This document shows positions 29,140-39,209 of a stretch of DNA of 64,000 nt, piece by piece. The position numbers were made by a program, and so were the translations under genes. Position 1 is the stretch's first letter; every line of letters starts with the position of its first letter. Source of the stretch: Ascoidea rubescens DSM 1968 (Eukaryota > Ascomycota > Saccharomycetes > Ascoideales > Ascoideaceae); the NCBI RefSeq assembly GCF_001661345.1, contig NW_017962931.1, positions 124,001 through 188,000 on the forward strand. The letters run 5' to 3'. The notes beneath the pieces were generated by a model, which saw only the letters and a program-made list of their open reading frames with translations, did not search any database and had not been told where the DNA came from.

Positions 29140-29689
29140 GTAACACTGGGGAGGGGCCGGAAAGCGCTGTGTTGAGCTGCGTGTAAAAACTCTAAAGTGC
29201 AGCAATAGCAGGGAAAATCGCTGGAAATCAAGAAATTTTGGAATTCAAGTGCGGTATATTTGGGTCATGACCAGACTGGCAACTTCCTTTTTGTTCTTTT
29301 GGTTTTGTGCGTCGCAACTTTAACATCCACCCGTCACGCTTTGTGTGTGTTTTTGTTATCTACATTCCTGGTCACGCTGCAAGCATAAACAGAGGCCTCA
29401 CCGCAGCTTCCCTCGTGCGCACGTGATACTATTTACCTCGCCAGTGGCACGGTTTTTCTCGCGGCCCTGTGTCCATCCGCGTGGGTCTCGTTACCCGTCC
29501 GCCAGCACGCCAGTCAAAAGCTGCGGGATTGATTCGAGAGCATGGGGTCAATCATAGGCCTGTGCTAGCTTCTTGTTACCATCTTCCCAGCTCTTGTACT
29601 GTCAACCAGCTTTTCGAGAAAATTACTTATAACAGATATCTGCCTGCTGCTCAATTACTTGTTCCTTGTTCTTCTGCTCGCTTGTTAAA

Positions 29690-30016
29690 ATGGTTTCTTA
29701 CTACACAGTTTTAGGCAAAAAGGTTCCTTCCCATATTGTATGTAATCTGTTTTATGGCTGATCTGCAATCTGCTACTTTTCGTTTACTAATCTGTAATTT
29801 GTTTTTATTTTTTTTTTAATTTTTTTATTGCTTTAGCTTGCAATTGCCACAATTGTTGCTACAGTTGGCGGTATCGCTCTTCCCAAGTATATTCCATCTT
29901 CCAAATCTGAGTCTCCAAAGGTTGTTCCACCTCCAGTCGAGACTTCTGCTTCTAAAGATGAGGAATTTGATTTTGAAAAATTGATCGGTGATTTCTTAAA
30001 AGAAGAACAAAAATAA
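29690..30016 (+). CDS. ATP19: ATP synthase subunit k (Atp19), two exons
   Basis: Exon 1 is 29690-29737 and exon 2 is 29837-30016, giving 75 aa. Exon 1 reads M-V-S-Y-Y-T-V-L-G-K-K-V-P-S-H-I. The 99-base intron begins GTATGT (29738), has branch point TACTAA (29785-29790) and ends TTTAG (29836); the phase is 0. Exon 2 continues L-A-I-A-T-I-V-A-T-V-G-G-I-A-L-P-K-Y and ends E-K-L-I-G-D-F-L-K-E-E-Q-K. The V-P-x-H-x-L-A junction, single hydrophobic segment and acidic C-terminus match yeast Atp19 (68 aa), a small inner-membrane subunit that stabilises F1Fo dimers. The splice joins the conserved motif exactly, which supports the intron. Confidence 0.88.
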
Positions 30017-30460
30017 TAATAGCAATAGCAACAGCAATATATGCCTATTCCTATTTATAACCCATCTCTGCATTTATCTATGACCTGTTTCCAAATTATT
30101 ATTCATACTTTCAATATTCTTTTTAGATGCTAATAAATCACTTTATTACTTTCTGTTCACTTTTCCTGTAGGTCAATTTCCAATTTTCAAAGATTAATCA
30201 ATAGATCAATCAATCAATCAACATTTGCTTTATATATCCCAATTAAAATAAATTAAAATAAATTAAAATAAATTAAAATAAACCATAATTTTATCACGAC
30301 CTAACACGAGACCAAATCAACGGTGCTCTTGGTTTATGAATCGCACACTTGTAACAAAACTATATGCATTGCTAATCTAGTTGATGCAAATACTACAGCA
30401 ATTGGCAGATCTGTCTTTCACAATATTGTTTTTTTATTGACAATCGATATACTTACAAAT

Positions 30461-30561
30461 AAAACAGAAAACAAAAACAAAAACAAAAAAACAAAAAAAC
30501 AAAAAAACAAAAAAACAAAAAAACAAAAAAACAAAAAAACAAAAAAACAAAAAAACAAAAC
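30461..30561 (+). repeat. 8-base CAAAAAAA tandem repeat
   Basis: About 11 near-perfect copies of an octamer of seven A and one C, preceded by shorter CAAAAA units. Confidence 0.85.
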
Positions 30562-31664
30562 ACAAAAAACTGCTCATAACTGCTCAAAAATACACTCAGA
30601 AACATTCTATATTCAAGGGATTGATTTCTTATTCTTTTCTTCCCCTTACAAAAGAATAAACAATCCCAACCCACTTCCTTCCTACAATAAATTCACCAAA
30701 ACTTGTCTTTACTAAATCTGTATTCAAATTCGTTGATTTCATTGCAAATGATTCTATTTCAAGCACTCTAAATAAACAATTGAACAATTAACTCAACCTC
30801 AATTGGTTCACTTGAAAAGTTTATCCAAATAACATTTCTCAATGTAAAAGAAAAAAAAATCATAAATAAATTTAAACTTCTAAACGTTCATTTCTTAATG
30901 TTCATGTTTTCCGTTCATGTTTATGCTGGAATTTTCAAATTTCACAAAGTTGCAATACTTTGAGAAATCTAACAATTTTAATTCTATCATTCCAAAAAAT
31001 ACCAAAATATGCAATTATCTGGAATGTAGGGAATTCTTATTAAAAATTTGCCAAAAAACAACAATAACAATAATAATAACAACAATAAAAAAACAATAAA
31101 AACAATAACAAATCCAAAAATTGACTATTATACAAATAATTCTATTGCGTTTACTGAAATGCACTTTTTAACAAGCGATATATGCGAATTTCAAAATAAT
31201 TTATACTTCTTAAATCCAATCAAAAACAGCTAATTTAAAACCACTCACATCTATCAAAAAACACATAATACAATGTGAAAAGAACATCACCACCCACCAA
31301 CTACCATATCAACAGCATATTTCAACAACATGGCAAAAGCTTCTTCATTACTAGATGAAAACCTAAAAAACAAACCTAATCTTCATCAAAAGCAATTGTC
31401 ACGCTGATCTATCATCCAGTACTCATTAATGTAAAATGAGACTTGATACCCCAAACAACACCAAAACAACAACCGCTTCCTCAATCCTTTATATATATGC
31501 TGCACACCAATCAATATTCAAGCGTCTGCACAATTCCCACTCACAACACTGTTTACGTCCATTTTGCCTTAAACAGCCAATAGCAGAACGGCCTGGAGAT
31601 CCAAAACAACGGTAACCTGTCAAAATACACAGCCTCGGCTCTAGCCGCAAATGCAAATTTGAAT

Positions 31665-31670
31665 CACGTG
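31665..31670 (+). promoter_or_regulatory. CACGTG E-box upstream of SFM1
   Basis: ATCACGTG fits the Cbf1/CDEI consensus RTCACRTG. It is 126 bases before the SFM1 ATG. No CDEIII-like element follows, so I read it as a promoter site. Confidence 0.45.
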
Positions 31671-31795
31671 CAATGAACGTCTTTTAAGAATATTTTTGTC
31701 GTTTTTTTAGTATTGTTTATGAGTACTGTTTTAAAAAGATAAAACGCCAAACAACAAAGTGGGCAGAGACTGGAGTAACAGCTTGGGTATAGATC

Positions 31796-32485
31796 ATGAT
31801 TTATATAATTGAGCACATGGAATCGGGTTTCAGCGACTGGGTCGTCTTAGAGTATATCAAAATAATCCAAGAAATTGGTTCCCACAATCTTATACTAACT
31901 TCATTACCTGTAAATATAACTTCAAATGACATCCCATCCTCTCTAACAAAATTGGGCTTACAATGGACAAAGAAAGAAGTGACCCAATTATACTACGATG
32001 CTCCTAACAATCAAATACTAATTGACGGCGGCAATGATGGCAATAATAGCAAAATCCTCTCGCTAGACTCCTTATCAAAAAACATCTGTCTTTTGGACCC
32101 AGCATCTAAAATTGACTTGAAACCTTCTGATTCAGAAACTTTCCAGTTTTTTGTGTTTGGCGGGATTCTTGGAGATCATCCACCAAAGGATAGAACTGGT
32201 GAATTGCGTGAGAAGTATGGCTTTTCTGGTCGAAGATTGGGCAAGTTGCAAATGACAACCGATACCGCTGTTAGAGTAACTCAACTAATAATTGAGAAAA
32301 ATATAACATTTGATGAGATCAGTTTCATAGATTATCCTGAGATCAAATTCAATAAATACGAGTCAACCGAAATGCCATTTAGGTACGTTCTTGATGATAA
32401 TAACAAACCAATTTTTCCCGATGGAATGCTTGATTTAATTAAAAAAGATACAGAAAAATCTCTCGATAGTGAAGATTTATTCTAG
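31796..32485 (+). CDS. SFM1: SPOUT-fold protein arginine methyltransferase Sfm1
   Basis: 229 aa, ATG 31796, TAG 32485. It matches yeast Sfm1 along nearly the whole length. The N-terminus Y-I-I-E-H-M-E-x-G-F-S-x-W-V is conserved. The SAM-binding knot reads F-F-V-F-G-G-I-L-G-D-H-P-P-K-D-R-T, followed by R-R-L-G-K-L-Q-M-T-T-D-T-A and the C-terminal E-M-P-F-R-Y-V-L-D. Sfm1 methylates ribosomal protein Rps3 on an arginine and is an unusual SPOUT enzyme that acts on protein rather than RNA. A short Asn/Gly insertion (about residues 79-88) is local. It is convergent with the AHC1-like gene, echoing the close YOR021C/YOR023C pair of S. cerevisiae. Confidence 0.95.
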   Translation: MIYIIEHMESGFSDWVVLEYIKIIQEIGSHNLILTSLPVNITSNDIPSSLTKLGLQWTKKEVTQLYYDAPNNQILIDGGNDGNNSKILSLDSLSKNICLLDPASKIDLKPSDSETFQFFVFGGILGDHPPKDRTGELREKYGFSGRRLGKLQMTTDTAVRVTQLIIEKNITFDEISFIDYPEIKFNKYESTEMPFRYVLDDNNKPIFPDGMLDLIKKDTEKSLDSEDLF

Positions 32486-32786
32486 GTGAGTTTGCTTTTA
32501 CTTTTTATCGCCACTATCACAATTAAACCCACAAAACATCCTATTCAAATTATAATACAAAAATATATATAAGTAAATTCATATAAATAAATTCCAGATC
32601 CACCTATATAAAGTAAAAAAACATAGTTAACAAAAGTAAATAAAATTCAATTAAAACAAAAAATAATTGAAAAGTACTAAAAAGTACTAAAAATTACTAA
32701 AGATTACTAAAAATTATTAAAATAAAAATATATTATACTAGATACATAGTAGCCTTCAATATGAATAATTTTTTTAATGTTTTCTT
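32486..32786. other. Convergent 3' spacer between SFM1 and AHC1-like gene
   Basis: About 300 bases, strongly AT-rich, with a short repeated AAAAAGTACTAAA-like unit (about 32670-32720). Typical yeast 3' flank; no gene. Confidence 0.55.
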
Positions 32787-33300
32787 TTAATCTTTGCTTC
32801 GAGTTCTAATGGGACTTGTTGGAATTGGTAACGTTCTTGCCAACAGAGAAGTTAAATTATCATAAGAAATATTTTTATCGGCCTGATCAATTTTTTTAAA
32901 TTCAACTTTGAGGTCTTTTTTATCAATTGTAGAATTAATAGTTTCATTATCGTTATTATTGTTATTATTATTGTTATTATTATTGTTATTATTGGTAAAT
33001 TTTATATTAATTTTAGTCAATGATTGAGATTCAAGTTCATTTTGAATTTTCAAATTATCGGAATCATCATTTAATTTTGAAATTTTATTTGAAACTTTTC
33101 TAGTTGAAGCTTTTCTATAATTTTTCCTTCTACTACCACCTCTACCTCTTCTATAGGTTGAGGTTGAAGAGTTTGAAAGTTTACTTTTTAGTAGCTGGTC
33201 GACATTGAGATCAAGTTTTTTGGCTTCTTCTAGGATCAACAAGCCTGATGAACTAATATCTTTTTTCAATTTAGACAATTCCGGGTCATTTTCATTTTCA

Positions 33301-33364
<64 letters not shown>

Positions 33365-34952
33365 TTTTTTCATTTTGATGGTTATCTTTTTTCAAAGAAA
33401 TTGAAGAAACTTTTTTTGATTCCTTGATTTTGTTGGTATTTGAATTAATTATTGATCTTGATTTTGATTTTGATTTTGAAGAGTTTTTAAATGGGTCATC
33501 ATTGCTAGATTTTTCATTGAGGATATTATTATTGTCTTCACTAACTTCTTCTTCATCTTCAAATAAATGAGCATTTGAGACCTTTTCAGTTGTTAAAGAT
33601 ATTAATTGATCGAAATTTGATACATTTCCCTTGACAAAATTTTTCAAATGAGAATAGTTGTTCGAATTATTGACATTTGCGTTTATCTTTTTATCAATGC
33701 TGGGTTTTTTGTTCTTTTCAATATTAGTATTATTCTTAGTTTTATTAGAATTATCAGTAAAACCGGGTCTACCTCTTTTTTTTGAAAATTGAGTTGACAT
33801 ATCCTGGTTAGGAAAAGAAAAGTTGAAATTAAAGTTCAAGCTTTTATTGGTATTATTGTTATTATTATTGTTGTTGGCATTGGTATTGGTGTTGGTATTG
33901 TTTTTATTTATATCATAAGTAAAATCAGATAAATCAGGGGTATTTAAATTTTTAGCTGGATCCAAACCTTTTAATTTTAATTGATTTAAAGCATCGATAC
34001 CTAAATGATCTTGTTGATTTAAAGGTAATATTTGGCCACACATCATTGCAGCATTATCATGAGAAGTATATTCATTGTGATGAGTTATTCTGCAATGATT
34101 TATAAAACCCTGAGGAGAACTGAAGTTACTTTTTTTACAATTTGGGCAGGTTAAAGAGACTAGGATACCATCAGAACGCCTGCATAAACATAGATTAAAA
34201 GTATCAGGTAATTTTTGTTTATGGCTGATTGAGTTAATAATTGTGTTGGAAGTAAGGTTGGGATTAAAATTAAAATTAAAATTGGAGGGTGTATTAGTAA
34301 AAGGTTGGATATTAAAATTTGAAGAAGTGAAAATTGGGCGAATTGAAGAAGTCTGGGATCTTGTTCTGATGTAAGAATCATCCAGAATTGAGGCAGCGGA
34401 AGTGTAAGAGATTTGGGGAGTTTCTGTTAATAAATTAAGTAGCTTTGTGTAGGTTTTAGCAAAACCCGTTGGTTCTAAATCTATGTGACTGTCATTATTA
34501 TTTATGATGTCTTTATTGGTGTTATTAGTTTGCCTAAGGTTATTTTTTTGATAGCTATAAAATCTCTTTAGTAGAGTTAGTTGAGCCTCAGCTTTTCCGA
34601 TTTCGATATCGACTAGATTTAGTTTCCGATGTTCTAAAAAGATCTCAAAGTCAAACTCTTGACGTATTATATTATTAATTTGATTTATTTTATGATTTGA
34701 TAATAGGTTGTCATTGATGATTTTGAAATTTTTATTTTGGTTTGAATTTTGGCTAATAATTTGATTATTATTTTTGGGAAATAGAGTATCCAATAACGAG
34801 TCTATGGAATGGGACGGATTTAACAAGTCTAAAGAATTTAGAGAGTTCAAGGAATCTAAAGGGGGACTATTTTGGTTGTTGTTAATAATCAGGGAACCAT
34901 TAAGACAATAATTGGAAGAGGATAATGTTGAACGTGAAGTATTTTCATTCAT
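32787..34952 (-). CDS. AHC1: AHC1-like zinc-finger protein (ADA histone acetyltransferase complex)
   Basis: 721 aa, ATG 34952. A Leu/Glu-rich helical segment (about 100-135) precedes a cysteine/histidine module at about 254-311: C-L-C-R-R-S-D-G-x-L-V-S-L-T-C-P-N-C, then F-S-S-P-Q-G-F-I-N-H-C-R-I-T-H-H and a C-G motif. I recall this module from fungal Ahc1. The protein has an AT-hook-like K-K-R-G-R-P (about 388), an Asn-Glu repeat encoded by GTTTTC/GTTTTC units (33285-33360), a basic R-R-G-R-G-G-S-R-R-K patch, and Asn runs. Ahc1 holds the ADA form of the Gcn5 complex together. The position beside SFM1, as in S. cerevisiae, supports the name. Sequence divergence in the low-complexity parts is high. 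Confidence 0.7.
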
Positions 34953-35333
34953 ACTTTTTTATAGCACTTTGATGTTACCTGATATGGGCGGCGAATGGGA
35001 AAACCAAGGAACAAAACAATGACAACACAAGTAGCTGAATCAGAGGTCAGAGAGGCAGCCTTTCTGAGAGTGGCAAAGAAAATGTGCAGTGCAAGAGCAA
35101 ACCTGGAAGTGTTATCAAGAAGAAAGAGCAGCAGAGGCAGAAGAAGAAACAAAGAAAGAAAGGAAGAGAGGGAAAGAAGAGTAGAGAGAAGAGGCTGCGG
35201 GAAAAGGGCAGTAGCAGTCACATGCTGCTGAGGACCAGGGTCTAGACCCAGACCACGGTTCGACCACCTATTAATAACAGAGGAAATGCGCAGTTACGTA
35301 AGTATAAATTCAGTGACATGCGGCTGCGTTGGA
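34953..35333. promoter_or_regulatory. AHC1-like promoter and TRS31 3' flank
   Basis: Purine-rich on the plus strand (35090-35210) with the exact 14-mer CTGCCTCTGCTGCT on the minus strand (35127-35140). A perfect 12-base palindrome GGGTCTAGACCC is at 35238-35249. A GGTTCGA box-B-like string follows at 35257 but no tRNA fold is present. GC content rises toward TRS31. Confidence 0.5.
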
Positions 35334-35964
35334 CTAGTAGCCGTACCGGATATTTTCGCGTTCGATGACGGCAGGGTCGAACTTGATCAAGAAGACGGTG
35401 CGGAGCGGATGACCGTCGCGGGGCACGGTGTGTGCGGTGACGGTACACTGGAAGTAAGCGGCGTCGAGCACGCCCTCCACGATCCCGGCGACGAAGGCGT
35501 TGCAGTTCAACTGCTTCAACTCTCTGGGCACAGAGATGAACTGCGAGATGATGGGGTTGTTGTCGATCACCATGAACTCGTTGGCAATGTCCTGGCTCTT
35601 CTCCAACTCGTCCGCCATCTTGCTAAACAAGTTCTTCCAGATCACTGTGTGGATGAACTGGAGAATCTCTATGATCTTCAATTCGCGCTTCAACTGCTTC
35701 TTTATCGTCAATATGTTCTCTCTGTAGCAGTTCAACTCCAAGATCTTTGCTCCAATCGAGTACCCCAATATGTTCAATTTATTTTCCAACTCAGAAATGC
35801 TCTTTGAGTTTGAGTGGCAATACGACACCATCTCACAGAATAGGAAACTTAGCGACGATATATTGATCTCGCTATTTCTACGGCTGAGATTTTTTTCATA
35901 AATGGAATTCTTCCCCAAGTTCATGCCCGTACTGATATTCCCGTGGTCAGCATTGTTGTTGTTG

Positions 35965-36014
<50 letters not shown>

Positions 36015-36164
36015 ATTACTATTGTTTGAACCAGCAGCGCTGTTATCATTGTTATTTAGTATCTGTGGGCCAACTGACGGATCATATGTTCCACCACTTA
36101 TTATAGATTCTTTGCTGTGACTAGGCAATATGATGTCTAATCCTAATTGAACTGCCTCAACCAT
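35334..36164 (-). CDS. TRS31: TRAPP complex subunit Trs31
   Basis: 276 aa, ATG 36164. A poly-Asn stretch sits in the N-terminal tail (about residues 52-70). The Bet3-like TRAPP domain follows (about 90-276), with S-F-L-F-C-E-M-V, L-G-Y-S-I-G-A-K-I-L-E-L, R-E-L-K-I-I-E-I-L-Q-F-I-H-T-x-I-W and F-V-A-G-I-V-E-G-V-L-D-A-A-Y-F, ending T-V-F-L-I-K-F-D. It matches yeast Trs31 (Trappc5), a core subunit of the Ypt1/Ypt31 exchange factor at the Golgi. Base composition changes inside the gene: the last third (35337-35700) is GC-rich, while the first half is AT-rich. Divergent from ARD1 with a 361-base promoter. Confidence 0.95.
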
Positions 36165-36525
36165 CTCAACTAACTCTTGGAACTTTTGTTATTTACCAGC
36201 AATCTCTAGCTTCTTTAGTTTCTTAAAATTAATATCTATTGACAGTCTTATCTTTTTTTCAATCTTGAAAGGTGTTTAGAACTTAATAGCAGTTGATTAG
36301 TGAACGGTTGATTGAAATTGAGTTAGGGTAATCGTTTTCAAAGCTGCATACAAATGAAAAATTTCATATTGGAGTAATAGAATAAACTAGCTAGATCAAA
36401 TCCAAAAGAAAATAAAGTAAGAGAAAAGAAAAAGAAAAGAAAAAGAAAAGAAATCAAATTGAATTAACTAACCGAATAAATAAACAAATAAACAAATAAA
36501 GAAATAAATATTGTGTTTTATAATA
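36165..36525. promoter_or_regulatory. Divergent TRS31-ARD1 promoter
   Basis: 361 bases, AT-rich, purine-rich AAAAGAAAAAG repeats at 36420-36455 next to ARD1. No GC island here, unlike several other 5' flanks. Confidence 0.5.
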
Positions 36526-37293
36526 ATGGGGATAAATATTAGGTTGGCACAAATTAGTGATTTGCAGTCAATGCAAAATGCAAATTTACACAATCTCCCA
36601 GAAAATTATCAATATAAATATTACTTATACCATTTGCTATCATGGCCCCATATATCGTTTGTCGCAACAACCACTTATTTAATAGATTATGAAAACGAGA
36701 ATGAAAACGACTACGATGATGATGTTAGTCAATTCGATATTGATACTTATAAATATAAAAACCTAAAACTTAATCAATTCAGTCATAATAATCCTTCTTA
36801 TTCAAATAATAATAACAAAAACGAGAAAATCGTTGGCTATGTTTTAGGCAAAATGGAGGACGATGCTGAAGCTGAAGATAAGACACCTCATGGCCATATC
36901 ACCAGTGTCAGTGTATTAAGAACCTACAGAAGAATGGGAATCGCTGACAAATTAATGAGACAAGCAATGTTTGCAATGGCCGAAAGTTATGATGCTAAAT
37001 ATGTCTTTTTACATGTCAGAAAATCAAACAGAGCTGCGATACATCTATACAAGAATACTTTGTCGTTTGAAGTATTAAAGATCGAAAAGAGCTATTATGC
37101 TGACAAAGAAGATGCATTTGCAATGAGAAAAGACTTGGTTTTTAATGATGAGTTATTGCCATCAAAATATCAAAATGGCCAACTTGAAGATGATTTAACA
37201 AGTGATTTATTAGATGGAGAAGAATGGGAAATAGATGATAGTATAGAAAAAGCTGAAAATATTACTGAAAAGCTAGCTGATGTCAAGATTTAG
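36526..37293 (+). CDS. ARD1: Catalytic subunit of N-terminal acetyltransferase A (Ard1/Naa10)
   Basis: 255 aa from ATG 36526 (M-G-I-N-I-R-L-A). A few in-frame codons upstream lack an ATG. The GNAT fold is clear: D-L-x-x-M-Q-x-A-N-L-x-N-L-P-E-N-Y at the N-terminus, [18 protein letters not shown], the acetyl-CoA loop R-R-M-G-I-A (residues 135-140), and V-F-L-H-V-R-x-S-N-R-A-A. An Asn/Asp-rich insertion (about 58-105) splits the early part of the fold, much as in S. cerevisiae Ard1. With Nat1 it acetylates Ser, Ala, Thr and Gly N-termini on nascent chains. Confidence 0.95.
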   Translation: MGINIRLAQISDLQSMQNANLHNLPENYQYKYYLYHLLSWPHISFVATTTYLIDYENENENDYDDDVSQFDIDTYKYKNLKLNQFSHNNPSYSNNNNKNEKIVGYVLGKMEDDAEAEDKTPHGHITSVSVLRTYRRMGIADKLMRQAMFAMAESYDAKYVFLHVRKSNRAAIHLYKNTLSFEVLKIEKSYYADKEDAFAMRKDLVFNDELLPSKYQNGQLEDDLTSDLLDGEEWEIDDSIEKAENITEKLADVKI

Positions 37294-38099
37294 CAATAGG
37301 ATAGTAATAAAATTTTAACGAAAATTTAACAAATTAATAAAATTTAAAAAATTAATAAAATTTAAAAAATTAATAAATAGATTCTTCAGTTTTTACAATA
37401 ACATTTTTTATTTGTTCTTTTTTTTACTCTTTTAGTATACGTTACTATAAGACTACAACTCCTAATATGGTGTAATTTAAACTTTGACTTGTCTATTGAA
37501 AATATATAGTGAAAAAGAAAAACATAATCTATTTAAAACAAACAGTAGTTAGTATTATTACCCAATAATGAACCAAAATAAGTAACTTGATTTCTCGTTA
37601 ATTAACTTGGTTGAACTAAATATCAGACATAAAAAAATAAGGTAGCTTGCGTTTTTCCACAGCGACAAAAGATTGTCTCGAGCCAAATGCCTGCAAAATC
37701 ATCATTGTAGTTCAACCTGAATCAAAAAAACAAATATTACGTACATACAGCTTTATTCCGTAGAGATTCAAATCGAGTGAATTGATTTGAATCCAGTTCA
37801 TAACTACTTTTGTTCTTCAACACACATCTGAGAAGAAAACATTTTTTTATATGCTGTCTGCCTGTTACCCGCTCGGAAATCGAGTTAGGGAACGGGCCTT
37901 TGAAAACACCGTCACCCGGCCCAGGAGAAGGAGAGGAAACAACGCTGAGTGAGAAGAGCCTTTGGGAAAGACCCAGAAGGTGCTTGTTGGCGAATAATTG
38001 GTGTTTGTCTGGTGTGGCATTCTGTTCTTGTCCACTCTACTTCATTTGCATTTCCATTTGCATTCATACTAGCAGCTTCTTTTGGTAGTTTTCTTGACC
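37294..38099. other. ARD1 3' flank and COA1 promoter
   Basis: About 800 bases. 37310-37380 has an 18-base AT repeat; 37850-38020 is a GC-rich patch close to the COA1 start. No coding gene or RNA gene recognised. Confidence 0.5.
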
Positions 38100-38747
38100 A
38101 TGAATTTAGTTAAACCCTCTTCGATTCGGTTTCTTGGTAGCAGTGCCAGAAGATTTATAACTCCTAGCAGACTAATAACTCCTAGCAGACTCTTGCCCTT
38201 ACTGGTTGTTAACAGAGGCCATCTTTACTCGACAAAACCAACTTTCACAACAAAAGTATTTTCCGAAAAACTTGAGGAAGAGCACTCTCAAAGGGGACCA
38301 AATAACGAGCCCGCAATCAGTCTTGACAAGGAACTACCAGATCCGTTTTTACAAAGTAGAAGAAATAAACGTAATGTATTGATTTTTTTTACAATAATCG
38401 GGATATCGTTTTATGTTATAGTAAATTATGAAAAAACATCTGCACCAATTGTTTCGTCGACTTTTTACTATTTAAGAAGGAGCAAAGTAATTCGAGATAA
38501 ATTGGGGTCAAATATTGATTATGCATCTTTTATTCCTTGGATTAATGGGACATTGAATCAAGTTGACGGTTTTATTGATATAGATTTCAAAGTCAAGGGA
38601 AGTTTAAATGAAGGTGTGATTAAATTGTTTGCAACAAGACCAGACAAAAACTCGGTCATTGATATTAAAGAATGGACATTAACCGTTGATGGTGAGGTTA
38701 TTGATTTGCTCGATGATAAATCTGTTCAATTCGTAATAAATAAATAA
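38100..38747 (+). CDS. COA1: Cytochrome c oxidase assembly factor Coa1
   Basis: 215 aa from ATG 38100. The N-terminal 40 residues are Arg- and Ser-rich without acids, a mitochondrial presequence. A membrane segment covers about residues 92-111 (N-V-L-I-F-F-T-I-I-G-I-S-F-Y-V). The intermembrane-space domain has Y-E-K-T-S-A-P-I-V-S-S, Y-L-R-R-S and I-P-W-I-N-G-x-L-N-Q-V, as in yeast Coa1, which links Cox1 maturation with Mss51 and Shy1. The presequence contains an 18-base tandem duplication (38157-38173 and 38175-38191) giving I-T-P-S-R-L twice. A Puf3-type TGTATATA lies in the 3' flank. Confidence 0.93.
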   Translation: MNLVKPSSIRFLGSSARRFITPSRLITPSRLLPLLVVNRGHLYSTKPTFTTKVFSEKLEEEHSQRGPNNEPAISLDKELPDPFLQSRRNKRNVLIFFTIIGISFYVIVNYEKTSAPIVSSTFYYLRRSKVIRDKLGSNIDYASFIPWINGTLNQVDGFIDIDFKVKGSLNEGVIKLFATRPDKNSVIDIKEWTLTVDGEVIDLLDDKSVQFVINK

Positions 38748-39209
38748 ACGAAAAACTAACTAAAAAAACAACAAAAGAACCATTACTTGTGATCCTATAT
38801 TCACTGTCATTATCACCGATAATAAATTAAATATAAACTTCACAAAACTCAGCTGTATATATTTTTAATCTACATCTCGTTATTAGAGCAGGAAATTGGT
38901 CCAGTTCCACAGGTAAATATTCTTATTGTCCCGTTTTCCATGTCTTTCAACGCAGATATCTCCCAGTTGCACAACAAGCAATTTGGGTTAAAGTTGGAAC
39001 TTGTAACATTTTGCTGAAATATTTGAACAGATATTGCTCTTTTGAGTACTGTTTTATGGCAAATTGTGGTATAAATACTGGTTTCTTTCAGCACTATCTG
39101 CTTCACTATTTTTATCACTTATATTTGTGCCTACTTCCTAGCTATTTCCTATTTCTGTTAAAACCTCTGCTCTTTGCTCTTTCTGTTTCTTATTTTACTT
39201 TACTTTCCA
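38748..39209. other. COA1 3' flank and MSO1 promoter
   Basis: About 460 bases. It includes the Puf3-like site and, before MSO1, a pyrimidine-rich leader (39130-39205). Nothing else recognised. Confidence 0.5.
38854..38861 (+). promoter_or_regulatory. Puf3-type site (TGTATATA) in COA1 3' flank
   Basis: It fits TGTANATA and sits about 107 bases after the stop, where a 3' UTR is expected. Puf3 binds mRNAs of mitochondrial-biogenesis proteins in S. cerevisiae. A single 8-mer in AT-rich DNA can occur by chance. Confidence 0.4.

Larger units (their letters stand above)
27126..29689. other. 2.6-kb divergent spacer between WHI3-like gene and ATP19
   Basis: The WHI3 side is AT-rich with a TAA microsatellite (27744-27794) and a 230-base GATCTG/GATTTG repeat (28017-28250). 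A GC-rich region, about 28980-29560, holds three CACGTG E-boxes (29076-29081, 29123-29128, 29420-29425). Two of them sit inside an imperfect inverted repeat bounded by TCGGAAC (29064) and GTTCCGA (29133). No convincing coding frame; long 5' leaders or a non-coding transcript are possible. Confidence 0.55.
30017..31795. other. 1.8-kb spacer between ATP19 and SFM1
   Basis: AT-rich. It contains a CAAAAAAA tandem repeat (about 30461-30561), an AAC/AAT-rich patch (31060-31110) and a CACGTG at 31665-31670, about 130 bases before SFM1. Short Lys- or Asn-rich frames over the repeats are not genes. Nothing else recognised. Confidence 0.5.

Noticed and set aside
31665-31750. Point-centromere candidate: RTCACRTG followed by AT-rich DNA
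   Set aside because: No CDEIII-like TGTTT...CCGAA element at the right distance; the same holds for the CACGTG sites at 22811 and 60699.
35238-35268. Possible second tRNA: GGTTCGACCACC box-B-like string after the GGGTCTAGACCC palindrome
   Set aside because: No acceptor stem, D arm or anticodon arm can be folded around it and no T-run terminator follows.
35286-35807. 173-codon plus-strand frame opposite TRS31
   Set aside because: Antisense shadow in a GC-rich coding region where stops are rare; TRS31 on the other strand is clearly real.
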